From positions 14,302,501 to 14,366,500 of the forward strand of contig NC_021658.1 of assembly GCF_000418325.1 (NCBI RefSeq): a DNA stretch of 64,000 bases, written 5' to 3'. Positions within the stretch are counted from its first letter, which is position 1. Every line of letters begins with the position of its first letter. The notes beneath the pieces were generated by a model, which saw nothing but the letters and a program-made list of their open reading frames with translations, was not told the origin of the DNA and made no database searches. The translations under genes and the position numbers were made by a program. Below, piece after piece: positions 8,317 through 17,042 of this stretch. Source of the DNA: Sorangium cellulosum So0157-2. GTDB lineage: Bacteria; Myxococcota_A; Polyangia; Polyangiales; Polyangiaceae.

Positions 8317-9605
8317 AGGTCGCGCTGGTCAACCCGCCCTGGCGCTTCGAGGGCAGCGTCTACGCCGGCTGCCGCGAGCCGCACCTGCCGCTCGAGCTCG
8401 GGTACGCGAAGGCGCTGCTCGAGCGCGCCGGCCACGAGGCCGCCCTCATCGACGCGCAGGCGCGCGGGATCGACCTCGGCGTCGTGCGCGCCGAGGTCGC
8501 CGCGCTCCGCCCGGACATGACGGTGATCACCACGGCGCCGAGCTACCTCCTCTGGCGATGCCCGCCGCCCGAGCTGCGCGTGCCCATCGCGGCCGCCGCC
8601 GCGCTGCGGGGCCACGGCGGCCTGCTCGTCGCGGTGGGGCCCCACGGCTCCGCCACGCCGCGCGCGGCGCTCCGCAAGCTCGGCGTGGACGTCGTGGTCC
8701 TCGGCGAGTGCGAGGAGATCCTCGTCCAGCTCGCGGGCGCGACCGAGTCGCGCTTCTGGCAGATCCCGTCGATCGCCTACCGCAGGAACGGCGTCGATCA
8801 CGTGCAGGGCGGCCCCTACGCCGCCTGCATGAGGGCGCTGCCGGCCCTGCGGTGGGACGCCGCGACGATCGCGCGCCACGCCCACCACCACCACCGCTTC
8901 GACGCCGTGCCCGACGGGCCGAGCGCCGAGATGGAGACCTCGCGCGGCTGCCCCCACCCCTGCGCCTCCTGCGCGGCCGCGCGCCTCCGCGACAAGCCCC
9001 GGCGGCGCCCGCTCGCGACCGTGCTCGACGAGCTCGACGCGCTCCTCGCCCAGGGCGTCCGCCACGTCTACTTCATCGACGAGCTCTTCCTGCCCGACCG
9101 GGCGCTCCTCGAGGCGCTCTGCGCGCGCGACGTCGTGTTCGGCGTCCAGCTCCGGATCGACGCCTGGTCGCGCGAGATGCTCGACCTCCTCGGCCGCGCG
9201 GGCTGCGTCTCGATCGAGGCCGGCATCGAGCGCGCCTCGGCGGACGGGAGCGACGCGCCAGGGAGGCGGCGCGGCGCGTCGGTCGAGGAGCTCACCGGGC
9301 TGCTCGTCCACGCCCGGCGGAGCGTGCCGTTCGTCCAGGCGAGCCTGATCCCCGCGGACGCCGACGACCCGGTCGAGGCGGCGTCGTGGCGGCAGCGCCT
9401 GCTCGGGCTCGGCGTGTGGGCGAACGAGCCGGTCCCGATGTTCCCGTACCCCGGCTCTCCGGCGTACGCCCGGCGGTGGGGCGCGCCCGACGACGGCGCC
9501 TGGGAGCGAGCCCACGCCCATTACATCGCCGAGCACCGGGCGCTCAGCGACCTGCAGGACGGCCCGCCGCTGCCGCTCTCGGAGCTCGAGCATGGCGCGT
9601 GGTGA
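8313..9605 (+). CDS. B12-binding-domain radical SAM protein
   Basis: This encodes 430 residues from GTG 8313. The N-terminus (MKVALVNPPWRFEGSVYAG, LPLELGYAKALLERAGHEA) is the cobalamin-binding-like Rossmann half typical of B12 radical SAM proteins. The [4Fe-4S] motif is C-PHP-C-AS-C within TSRGCPHPCASC at ~residue 215. Then come YFIDELFLPD and the barrel strand VSIEAGIERAS. It sits between two sugar epimerases and two glycosyltransferases. I recall such proteins from 'rhizo-twelve'-type neighbourhoods in rhizobia with the same glycosyltransferase and epimerase partners. The substrate is unknown; radical modification or methylation of a sugar or saccharide is inferred. Confidence 0.82.
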   Translation: MKVALVNPPWRFEGSVYAGCREPHLPLELGYAKALLERAGHEAALIDAQARGIDLGVVRAEVAALRPDMTVITTAPSYLLWRCPPPELRVPIAAAAALRGHGGLLVAVGPHGSATPRAALRKLGVDVVVLGECEEILVQLAGATESRFWQIPSIAYRRNGVDHVQGGPYAACMRALPALRWDAATIARHAHHHHRFDAVPDGPSAEMETSRGCPHPCASCAAARLRDKPRRRPLATVLDELDALLAQGVRHVYFIDELFLPDRALLEALCARDVVFGVQLRIDAWSREMLDLLGRAGCVSIEAGIERASADGSDAPGRRRGASVEELTGLLVHARRSVPFVQASLIPADADDPVEAASWRQRLLGLGVWANEPVPMFPYPGSPAYARRWGAPDDGAWERAHAHYIAEHRALSDLQDGPPLPLSELEHGAW

Positions 9606-10782
9606 CGGCGACCTCCCCGGCGCGGCGGCGCCGCGGCCCGGCCGGGTGCTCATGACGGCCGACACGCAGGGCGGCGTGTGGACCTACGCGCTCGAGCTCG
9701 CCGCCGGGCTCGCGCGCGCCGGCGTGGCCACGGCGCTCGCGGTCATGGGCGGGCCGCTGTCGCCCGCGGCGCGCGCGGCCGCGGCCGCGATCCCGGGGCT
9801 CGAGCTCGTCGAGAGCGCCTACCGGCTCGAGTGGATGGACGACCCCTGGGACGACGTCGCCGCCGCGGGCGACTGGCTGCTCGACCTGGAGGAGCGGACG
9901 CGGCCCGACGTCGTCCACCTGAACGGCTACTGCCACGCCGCCCTGCCGTTCCGGGCGCCGCGCGTCGTCGTGGCGCACGCCTGCGTGCTGTCGTGGTGGC
10001 GCGCCGTCCACCGACGGCCGGCGCCGGTCCGGCACGACCTCTACCGGGCGCGCGTCGCGGAGGGGCTGCGCGCCGCCGAGGCCGTGGTCGCGCCGAGCGC
10101 GGCCATGCTGAGCGCCCTCGCGGGCGAGTACGGCGCGCTCGGCCTGGGGCGCGGCCACGTCATCCCGCACGCGCGCGACCGCCGGCGGTTCGCGCCGGCC
10201 CCGAAGGAGCGGTTCGTCTTCGCGGCCGGCCGGCTCTGGGACGAGGCCAAGAACCTCGCGGCGCTCGAGAAGGTCGCGCCGCGCCTCCCGTGGCCCGTGC
10301 TCGTGGCCGGGAGCGACGTCGCGCCGGGCGGCGTCGGCCGCCGCGCCGGGGAGAGCCTCTGCTCGCTCGGGTGGATGAACGAGGGCGAGCTCGCGTGGTG
10401 GATGGGCCGCGCAGCCATCTACGCCTTCCCGGCGCGGTACGCGCCGTTCGGCATGTCGGTCCTCGAGGCCGGCCTCTCCGGCTGCGCGCTCGTGCTCGGC
10501 GACCTGCCCAGCCTGCGCGAGCTCTGGCGCGACGCCGCGGTCTACGTCCCCGCGGACGACCCGGGCGCGCTCCGCGGCGCCCTCGATCAGCTCATCCAGG
10601 ACGCCGCGCGCCGCGAGGCGCTCGGCGCGCTCGCCCGCCGGCGCGCGGTGCGCTTCAGCCCGCACGCCATGGCCCGCCGCTACCTCGAGGTCTACGCCGT
10701 CGCGCTCGCGGCCCGGCCGGAGGCCGCCGCGCGGGCCTGCCCTCCCTCGACGCCCACGCCTTGCGGGACACCATGCGAATAG
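9592..10782 (+). CDS. Family 4 glycosyltransferase
   Basis: This encodes 396 residues from ATG 9592, overlapping the radical SAM stop by 14 bases. The GT-B fold is visible: the N-terminal donor-loop signature LMTADTQGGVWTYALELA, then DVVHLNGYCHAALPF, VVAHACVLSWWRAVH, the second Rossmann half starting at FVFAAGRLWDEAKNL, and the nucleotide-sugar-binding region YAPFGMSVLEAGLSGCALV (E-x7-type motif). It probably transfers a sugar made or modified by the operon's epimerases onto a saccharide or small acceptor in the cytoplasm. It overlaps the next gene by 10 bases. Confidence 0.87.
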   Translation: MARGDGDLPGAAAPRPGRVLMTADTQGGVWTYALELAAGLARAGVATALAVMGGPLSPAARAAAAAIPGLELVESAYRLEWMDDPWDDVAAAGDWLLDLEERTRPDVVHLNGYCHAALPFRAPRVVVAHACVLSWWRAVHRRPAPVRHDLYRARVAEGLRAAEAVVAPSAAMLSALAGEYGALGLGRGHVIPHARDRRRFAPAPKERFVFAAGRLWDEAKNLAALEKVAPRLPWPVLVAGSDVAPGGVGRRAGESLCSLGWMNEGELAWWMGRAAIYAFPARYAPFGMSVLEAGLSGCALVLGDLPSLRELWRDAAVYVPADDPGALRGALDQLIQDAARREALGALARRRAVRFSPHAMARRYLEVYAVALAARPEAAARACPPSTPTPCGTPCE

Positions 10783-11972
10783 CCCTCTTCTGCCACTCCT
10801 TGCTCTCCGACTGGGACCACGGGCACGCCCACTTCCTCCGCGGGATCGCGGCGGAGCTCGACGCCCGCGGCCACGACGTCCTCGTCTTCGAGCCGGAGGA
10901 CGCCGCGGGCGCCGAGCGCTTCGAGGCCGACAGCGGCCCGGCCGCGCCGTGGGGGGCGGCCGCCGTGTACCCGCGCCTCTGCCCGCGCCGCTACGCGCCC
11001 GCGGCGCTGGACCTCGACGCCGCGCTCGCGGGCGTCGACGTCGTGCTCGTCCACGAGCGGAACGACCCCGAGCTCGTGCGGCGCCTCGGCGAGCACCGCG
11101 CGCGCACCGATCGCTACCGCCTGCTCTTCCACGACACGCACCACCGCCTGCTCACCGATCCGGCCGCGATCGTGCGGCGCGATCTCTCGGGGTACGACTG
11201 CGTGCTCGGCTTCGGAAAGAGCCTTTGCGATCTCTACCTGCGCCGCGGCGTCGCGCGGCGCGCCGTGGTGTGGCACGAGGCCGCCGACGCGCGCGTGTTC
11301 CGGCCGCTGCCGGGGGTCGAGAAGGAGCGCGACCTCGTGTGGATCGGCAACTTCGGCGACGGCGAGCGGACGGCGGAGCTCCGCGAGTTCCTGATCGAGC
11401 CGGTGAGGGCGCTCGGGCTGCGCGCGCGCGTGCACGGGGTGCGCTACCCCGACCACGCGCTCGCGGCGCTCGCGGACGCCGGCATCGAGTACGCCGGCTG
11501 GCTGCCCAACCACCTCGTCCCCGACGCCTTCGCGCGCGCGCGCGTCACGGTGCACGTCCCGCGGCGGCCGTACGCCGCGCTGCTCCCCGGCATCCCCACG
11601 ATCCGGCCGTTCGAGGCGCTCGCGTGCGGGATCCCGCTCGTGAGCGCGCCGTGGACCGACGCCGAGCGCCTCTTCTCGCCCGGCCGCGACTACCTGGTCG
11701 CGCGCACCGGCGCGGAGATGACGGAGCACCTGCGCGCGCTCGTCGCGGACCCCGGCTTCGCGCGCGGCGTCGCCGAGCACGGGCGCCGGACGGTGCTCTC
11801 GCGCCACACGTGCGCGCACCGGGTCGACACGCTCCTCGACCTCGTCGACGAGCTGCTCCTGCGGCCGTCGTCCTGGCTCGTCGGCGACGAGGAGGACGAG
11901 CTCGAGCGGAGCGGCGCGGCGTCCGGGGTCCGCCGCTGCGACCCCGCGCATCACCGGAGCCCGCTCGCGTGA
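10773..11972 (+). CDS. CgeB-like glycosyltransferase
   Basis: This encodes 399 residues from ATG 10773. The N-terminus MRIALFCHSLLSDWDHGHAH with FLRGIAAELDARGHDVLVFE is typical of CgeB-like glycosyltransferases, named after a Bacillus spore-coat maturation protein. The C-terminal half (VWIGNFGDGERTAELREFL, IPTIRPFEALACGIPLVSAP, FSPGRDYLVART) matches the GT-B acceptor/donor region, with the conserved E in the FEALACG motif. It is the second glycosyltransferase of the operon and is followed by a ~70-base gap. A role in adding a second sugar is inferred; the acceptor is unknown. Confidence 0.85.
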   Translation: MRIALFCHSLLSDWDHGHAHFLRGIAAELDARGHDVLVFEPEDAAGAERFEADSGPAAPWGAAAVYPRLCPRRYAPAALDLDAALAGVDVVLVHERNDPELVRRLGEHRARTDRYRLLFHDTHHRLLTDPAAIVRRDLSGYDCVLGFGKSLCDLYLRRGVARRAVVWHEAADARVFRPLPGVEKERDLVWIGNFGDGERTAELREFLIEPVRALGLRARVHGVRYPDHALAALADAGIEYAGWLPNHLVPDAFARARVTVHVPRRPYAALLPGIPTIRPFEALACGIPLVSAPWTDAERLFSPGRDYLVARTGAEMTEHLRALVADPGFARGVAEHGRRTVLSRHTCAHRVDTLLDLVDELLLRPSSWLVGDEEDELERSGAASGVRRCDPAHHRSPLA

Positions 11973-12041
11973 GGCGCGGCGCGGGCGGGCGTGGTCTCGG
12001 CGCCCCGCGAGGGGCGGGCTTGCGACAACGGAGGTGTTCCG

Positions 12042-13052
12042 ATGGTGGACGCGAACGGGAGAGCGGTGGGGAGGAGCATGCGCATCCTGGTGACGGGGGG
12101 CGCCGGCTTCGTGGGCTCGCACCTGTGCGAGCGGCTCCTCGCGGATGGCCATGAGGTCATCGCGCTCGACGACTTCTCGACGGGCTCGCCGACCAACGTG
12201 GCCCACCTGATGCGGAGCAGCCGCTTCTGGCTGGTCGAGCGCGACGTGACGCTGCCCTTCGACTACGAGATCGACCGGGTCTACAACCTGGCGTCGCCGG
12301 CGAGCCCTGCGCGCTATCAAGGCGATCCGGTGCGCACCACGATCACGAACGTGATGGGCACGCTGCACGCGCTCGAGTGCGCCGAGCGGCACGGCGCGCG
12401 GCTGCTCCAGGCGTCGACGAGCGAGGTGTACGGCGACCCGGAGGTGCACCCGCAGCCGGAGACCTACCTCGGCCGGGTCAACCCGATCGGGGTGCGCGCC
12501 TGTTACGACGAGGGAAAGCGCTGCGCGGAGTCGCTGGTGATGGACTTCCACCGTCAGGGCCGGGCGTCGGGCCGGATCGCGCGGATCTTCAACACGTATG
12601 GTCCGAGGATGGCGCTCGACGACGGGCGCGCGGTGAGCAACTTCATCGTCCAGGCGCTGCGGGGGGAGGAGCTGACGATTTACGGGAGCGGGGCGCAGAC
12701 GCGGAGCTTCTGTTATGTCGACGATCTCGTGGAGGGGTGCGTGCGGCTCATGGAGCACCCGGTGGAGGTGGGGCCTGTCAACCTGGGGAATCCGGTGGAG
12801 GTGACGGTGCTCGAGCTGGCGCAGGAGATCGTGCGGCTCACGGGCAGCGCGAGCCGGATCGTGTTCCGCCCGCTGCCGGAGGACGATCCGCGGAAGCGGC
12901 GGCCGGCGATCGATCTGGCCCGGCGGGCGCTGGGGTTCGAGCCGCGGGTGGCGCTCCGGCAGGGGCTCTACGCGACGATCCAGAGCTTCCGCGCGGCGCT
13001 CTCGGGGGCGGGGGAGGGGCCGCGGCGCGGGGAGGCGGCGCTGGCGAGCTGA
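12042..13052 (+). CDS. UDP-glucuronate decarboxylase-like SDR (UDP-xylose synthase)
   Basis: This encodes 336 residues from ATG 12042, behind a perfect GGAGGT six bases away; ATG 12078 with its own GGAGG is an alternative. Motifs: LVTGGAGFVGSHLCERLL, DDFSTG, VYNLASPASPARYQ, ASTSEVYGDPEVHPQPE, and NPIGVRACYDEGKRCAE with an intact YxxxK. RSFCYVDDLVEG follows. These are hallmarks of UDP-glucuronic acid decarboxylases, which make UDP-xylose with NAD+ as a tight cofactor. It follows the glycosyltransferases on the same strand and may supply a pentose donor to them. Unlike the first two SDRs of the cluster it keeps every catalytic residue. Confidence 0.9.
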   Translation: MVDANGRAVGRSMRILVTGGAGFVGSHLCERLLADGHEVIALDDFSTGSPTNVAHLMRSSRFWLVERDVTLPFDYEIDRVYNLASPASPARYQGDPVRTTITNVMGTLHALECAERHGARLLQASTSEVYGDPEVHPQPETYLGRVNPIGVRACYDEGKRCAESLVMDFHRQGRASGRIARIFNTYGPRMALDDGRAVSNFIVQALRGEELTIYGSGAQTRSFCYVDDLVEGCVRLMEHPVEVGPVNLGNPVEVTVLELAQEIVRLTGSASRIVFRPLPEDDPRKRRPAIDLARRALGFEPRVALRQGLYATIQSFRAALSGAGEGPRRGEAALAS

Positions 13053-13083
13053 CGGCTCGGCTCGTCGAGCGCCGGAGGCGGCC

Positions 13084-13668
13084 CTACTGGGCTGGTCTGC
13101 CCTGCGGCTCCGCGCCGCGCACCGCGCGGAAGGCGTCGGCGGTCGCCTGCGTGTTCTGCGTCGTCACGAACTGGAGCCGGTCCCCTTGGAGCCGCGCCAC
13201 GTGGACCAGGATGCCCTGCATGTCGGGCGCGGGTTTGCCGTCGGGCGTGAGGACGCCTGTCAGCACCCATGCCCATCGGACCACCGCGACGTCCGGCGCC
13301 ACGAAGCGCGTCTCGACGCGCACGCTCTCGAGGCGGCTCTGCCGGAAGACGGTCTTGTGAATGCCAGCGTGGTTTTCCCGGATGGTCGCGCGCCCGTGCC
13401 ACCACATCCCGAAGATGTTCACGAAGTCCGCGTCCTCGGCGTGCAGGGCGGCGAACGCATCCATGTCGTGTCGGTTCCAGGTATCGTTGAACGCGGCGAC
13501 GAGCTGCTCCCCCAGCGCCTGCTGCGCGCGCGCGTCGGGCGCTGCCGCGGCCGCCGCCGGCGCGGGCGCCGTGGGCGCGGGCGCCGCCGGCGCGGAGGGC
13601 GGCGGCGAGGCGGTGGCGCACGCGAGCAAGAGGAGCGGCAGTGCAGCGGTGGCGAGGGCGCGATGCAT
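13084..13668 (-). CDS. SgcJ/EcaC-type SnoaL-like lipoprotein
   Basis: This encodes 194 residues. A lipoprotein signal (ALATAALPLLLLACAT, lipobox LLAC) is followed by a Pro/Ala linker to ~residue 45 and then a SnoaL/NTF2-like cone domain. The domain shows FNDTWNRHDMDAFAALHAED, ADFVNIFGMWWHGRATI and VVRWAWVLTG, the pattern of the SgcJ/EcaC family, whose members are small proteins of mostly unknown catalytic role. The envelope location given by the signal peptide is the notable point. It converges on the sugar operon, whose last gene ends 31 bases away. Confidence 0.8.
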   Translation of the reverse strand: MHRALATAALPLLLLACATASPPPSAPAAPAPTAPAPAAAAAAPDARAQQALGEQLVAAFNDTWNRHDMDAFAALHAEDADFVNIFGMWWHGRATIRENHAGIHKTVFRQSRLESVRVETRFVAPDVAVVRWAWVLTGVLTPDGKPAPDMQGILVHVARLQGDRLQFVTTQNTQATADAFRAVRGAEPQGRPAQ

Positions 13669-13762
13669 CGCGTGCCATTACATCCAGGCGACGCGAGACG
13701 TCAACCTGCGGCGCGTCGCGCGGCGACCGACCTGCAGGCGACGGGGGAGGCGCTCGCCGCGC

Positions 13763-14788
13763 TCACCAGCGCTTCTGGACGTTCCCGATGAAGTTGTAGG
13801 GATATCCGATCTCGAACGCGCTCGCGTCGTCCAGCCTCTGCACCTCTTCGGCCGAGAGCTTCACGTCGGCGGCCTTGAGGTTGTCGTCGAGCTGCTCGAG
13901 CGAGCGCGCGCCGAAGATGACGGACGTGACCGTCGGCTTGGCGAGCAGCCAGGCGAGGGCGATGGCCGCGGGCGTGGTCTGCTTCTCCTTGGCGATCGCG
14001 TTCACCGCGTCGAGCGTCCGCCAGCCGCGATCGTTGTCGTAATCGGCGAAGCGCTGCTTCCATTTCTCGAGGCGCACGCCTTGCGGCGGCGGCTGGTCCT
14101 TCGCGTATTTCCCGGACAGGAAGCCGGCGGCGAGCGGCGACCACGGGAGGACGCCGATGCCGAACCGCTTGCATACAGGGATATGCTCGCGCTCGAGGTC
14201 GCGCACGAGCAGGCTGTATTGCATCTGCAGCGCGACGAACCGATGGAGGTGCTCGGTCTTCGCGATCCACTGGCTGTCGGTGAGGCGGTACGCCGCGTAG
14301 TTGCTCGCGCCGAGGTAGAGGACCTTGCCCGCCCTCACGAGATCGTCGAGCGCGCGGAGGGTCTCCTCCTCCGGCGTCTCGATGTCTTGCATGTGGATCT
14401 GGTAGAGATCGATGCGATCGGTCTTGAGGCGCCGCAGGCTGTCTTCGACCGTACGGACGATGCGGTAGCGGGAGGCGCCGGAGGAGTTCGGCCCTTCGCC
14501 CATGCGGAAGCGGAACTTGGTGGCGAGCACCACGCGATCGCGGCTCTTGGCCTCCGCCATCCACGCGCCCACGATGCGCTCGGACAGCCCGTCCTGGCCG
14601 TAGACGTCGGCGGTGTCGATGAAGCTCACGCCCCGCTCGAGCGCTCGGCTCATGATCGCAAACGACGTCTTTTCATCACAGCCGACCTTGTGCATGAACG
14701 ACTTCTCGTCCGCCTCCCCGAAGGTCATGGCGCCGAGGCAGAGCACGGGGACCTTGAGCCCGCTGGTTCCTAGCGACCGGTACTCCAT
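13763..14788 (-). CDS. Aldo/keto reductase
   Basis: This encodes 341 residues from the ATG at 14788, chosen because MEYRSLGTSGLKVPVLCLG is the canonical family start and AGGAG lies about nine bases upstream. The catalytic tetrad is visible: D and Y in FIDTADVYG, K in VLATKF, H in DLYQIHMQ. The NADPH-binding end has VTSVIFGARSLEQLDDNL. It reduces an aldehyde or ketone with NADPH in the cytoplasm; the substrate cannot be predicted. The gene stands alone, and the ~650 bases upstream carry no gene. Confidence 0.92.
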   Translation of the reverse strand: MEYRSLGTSGLKVPVLCLGAMTFGEADEKSFMHKVGCDEKTSFAIMSRALERGVSFIDTADVYGQDGLSERIVGAWMAEAKSRDRVVLATKFRFRMGEGPNSSGASRYRIVRTVEDSLRRLKTDRIDLYQIHMQDIETPEEETLRALDDLVRAGKVLYLGASNYAAYRLTDSQWIAKTEHLHRFVALQMQYSLLVRDLEREHIPVCKRFGIGVLPWSPLAAGFLSGKYAKDQPPPQGVRLEKWKQRFADYDNDRGWRTLDAVNAIAKEKQTTPAAIALAWLLAKPTVTSVIFGARSLEQLDDNLKAADVKLSAEEVQRLDDASAFEIGYPYNFIGNVQKRW

Positions 14789-15441
14789 GGCGAGCAATCT
14801 CCTTTGAAATGCGCGGGAGTATAGCGCAGGGCCCCACGACGTCGACGCGCGCACCGACGCGCCCGGCCGCTGCGCCCTCCAACGCGCCAAGCCTGAGCCG
14901 CGTGCCTCGCCGCCCGCCCCTGCGGCGGCGCCTGCACGGCAGGCCTGCGCCGCGTCGCGTCGGTGTGGCTGGCGTCGGTGACGCGAGCATGAGGCTCGAG
15001 GGCGCGTCATGCGGCGCCACCAGCTCCGTTCCCCGCCAGGCGCGGACCTCGCGCGCGCGGGCGATCGCCGCGCGCCGGTTTGTGATTGACTCCGTCCATG
15101 TGAACGTTCACATTCCGCGCTGCGGAACTCCTCTCGCCTCGCCCTGAAAGGCCGTCACGCGCACCGGGCCCCGCGCCCTCATGCGCGGTTACCCCGACGG
15201 TCGCGCCATGGCTCCAGCCGAGGCGTACCCAGGGGGGAGGAGCAGCAGTTGGGCTCGGCTGGGATGATATCAGGGCGCACTCCATGGCGGAGCGCCTGCC
15301 AACCATCTGTCTGCCAGTCTCGCCATCGTCGGCCTGAAGCGAGCGCTTCGCGCTGGCGTGACGCGACGGCGCCTCGCCGTCGGCGCCCTCGGATCGTTTT
15401 GCGTTTCTTTTACCCTTGCGCCATTTCTTAAGAGACCTGCG
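14789..15441. other. Intergenic region with one perfect palindrome
   Basis: About 650 bases between the divergent aldo/keto reductase and the small lipoprotein/cellulase pair. I see no gene. The notable element is the 16-bp palindrome at 15098-15113 with a TTGACT box just upstream. The remainder is ordinary G/C-rich spacer. Confidence 0.5.
15098..15113. promoter_or_regulatory. Perfect 16-bp palindrome, candidate operator
   Basis: ATGTGAACGTTCACAT is a perfect dyad with a central CG, the layout used by LacI/GalR-family operators. TTGACT (15088-15093) lies five bases upstream and the palindrome would fall in the spacer of a promoter; the only -10 candidate, CACATT, is weak. It points toward the small lipoprotein and GH5 cellulase genes 330-550 bases downstream, so control by a sugar-responsive repressor is an inference. 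It is not a canonical CRP site, because the TGTGA/TCACA halves are 4 rather than 6 bases apart. Confidence 0.5.
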
Positions 15442-15588
15442 ATGCAAGATCGAACGTTCGGCCGACTCTCCTTGTGGTTTATCCTTGCGGGTGGGGTCGC
15501 GATTTCGTGCGCCCCCGTTGAGTCCGACTCCAACAACGACGGCGGCGGCGGGCCCAAAGTGACCTGGGAGTTCTTCACCCAGTTCTGA
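15442..15588 (+). CDS. Small lipoprotein, 48 residues
   Basis: ATG 15442 opens a 48-residue protein with a full lipoprotein signal: short basic start (MQDRTFGRLS), hydrophobic LWFILAGGVAI and lipobox AISC at ~23. The 25-residue mature part is acidic then Gly-rich (PVESDSNNDGGGG) and ends KVTWEFFTQF. The ribosome site is weak (AAGAGA). It lies 71 bases before the cellulase gene on the same strand and may share its transcript. No family is recognised. The signal peptide is the main argument that it is real. Confidence 0.5.
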   Translation: MQDRTFGRLSLWFILAGGVAISCAPVESDSNNDGGGGPKVTWEFFTQF

Positions 15589-15659
15589 GAGCATCTACTG
15601 CGCCGGGTCGGATCGGGCCAGGGGCGAGGTTGTCATTGGCGGCGGACGGAGGTATATAT

Positions 15660-16961
15660 ATGTCGTTCATGGGCTTCTTTCGAATCTGCCGCTCTGCGGC
15701 CACGTCCTGGCTCAATCTCACAGCCCCCTTGTTGATGCTCGTTGCAGTGGGGTGCTCCTCGGAGAGCAGCACGAGCGGGAACGCCGCAGGCAGCGGCGGA
15801 GGCACGGACACGAGCGGTGCCGATACGGGCGGTGCCGGCACGAGCGGTGCCGGCACGGGCGGCGCCGGCGCGGGCGACGCTGGGACGGGCGGCGCCGGCA
15901 CGGGGGGAGCCGGGGGCTCCGGCGGGAGCGGCGGATCGGCGACGCCGGTGGACGCCGCTGCCATGGTCCCCGACATGGGCATCGGGACCAACATCGGCAA
16001 CACGCTGGAGAACACCACCGAGTGGGAGACGGGCTGGGGCCAGCCGCTGATCACGCAGGCGTTCATCAACGGCATGGCCAGCCATGGAATCAAGACGGTG
16101 CGCGTGCCCGTGGCCTGGGACACCTACGCCGCCAACGGCACGATCGACGCTGCCAAGATGGCCCGGGTCAAGGAGGTGGTGGGCTGGATCGAGGCCGCCG
16201 GCATGTACTCGATCGTGAACATCCACTGGGACGGGGGCTGGATCTACAACGAGGCCAACGCCAACAAGTACAAGCTCACCGACGACGTCAAGACCAGATT
16301 CGCGTCCTACTGGACCCAGATCGCCACGGCCTTCAGCGATGTCGGTCACAAGCTGATCCTCGAGGGGATGAACGAGGAGGGAAACTACTGGGTCAACGGC
16401 GTTCACGACGGGGGGACGCCGGACTACGCCGCCCTGAACGAGATGAACCAGCTCTTCGTCAGCACCGTGCGCGAGCAGGGCGGCTACAATGCGAGCCGCG
16501 CCCTGCTCATCTCCGGCTTCGTGACGGACATCGACAGGACCTGCGTGAGCGATTTCAAGGTGCCGACCGATCCGGCCGGCACGAAGAGCCTCTTCCTCTC
16601 GATCCACTACTACACGCCCTACACCTTCTGCGGCCTCGACACGGTGGAGTCCTGGGGCTCTCCCAAGACGACGTGGGGCACGGATGCCGAGAAGGCGGAG
16701 CTGAAGGGCCTGTTCGACAAGCTCGGCGCGTTCAGCGCCGAGCGGAGCATCCCGGTCATCCTCGGCGAGTTCGCCGTCACGCTGGGCCAGAACTACCCCC
16801 GTGAGCCGGCGTCGCGGAGGCTGTGGATGCAGTCGGTGGTGGAGGCGGCGCGGTCTCGCGGCATCGTCCCCGTGCTGTGGGATACAGGGTCGGAGATCAA
16901 GCGCACGGACGGCTCGTTCTCGACGGAGTGGCAGGCCGTCATGGACGCCGTCGACCCTTAG
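15660..16961 (+). CDS. Lipoprotein GH5 cellulase (endo-beta-glucanase)
   Basis: This encodes 433 residues from ATG 15660, seven bases after GGAGG. A lipoprotein signal (LLMLVAVGC) leads into a ~60-residue Gly/Ala/Thr/Ser linker of GAGTSG-like repeats. A GH5 barrel starts at ~105 (DMGIGTNIGNTLENT). Active-site landmarks are VRVPVAWDTY, VNIHWDGGW, the acid/base Glu ~239 in GMNEEG, LSIHYYTPYTF and the nucleophile Glu ~370 in ILGEFAVT. It hydrolyses internal beta-1,4-glucan bonds. The lipid anchor and flexible linker suggest a cell-surface enzyme. It sits downstream of a candidate operator palindrome. Confidence 0.93.
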   Translation: MSFMGFFRICRSAATSWLNLTAPLLMLVAVGCSSESSTSGNAAGSGGGTDTSGADTGGAGTSGAGTGGAGAGDAGTGGAGTGGAGGSGGSGGSATPVDAAAMVPDMGIGTNIGNTLENTTEWETGWGQPLITQAFINGMASHGIKTVRVPVAWDTYAANGTIDAAKMARVKEVVGWIEAAGMYSIVNIHWDGGWIYNEANANKYKLTDDVKTRFASYWTQIATAFSDVGHKLILEGMNEEGNYWVNGVHDGGTPDYAALNEMNQLFVSTVREQGGYNASRALLISGFVTDIDRTCVSDFKVPTDPAGTKSLFLSIHYYTPYTFCGLDTVESWGSPKTTWGTDAEKAELKGLFDKLGAFSAERSIPVILGEFAVTLGQNYPREPASRRLWMQSVVEAARSRGIVPVLWDTGSEIKRTDGSFSTEWQAVMDAVDP

Positions 16962-17042
16962 CGCGACGGCGGAAATCGGCCCGGAACAGCAGAAAAGCCT
17001 TCAGGGCCGCCAAGGCGTGAGGGGAAGGAGCTAGGGCTCGCG

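Noticed and set aside
15098..15113. Canonical CRP site
   Set aside because: TGTGA and TCACA half sites are present but separated by 4 bases instead of 6.
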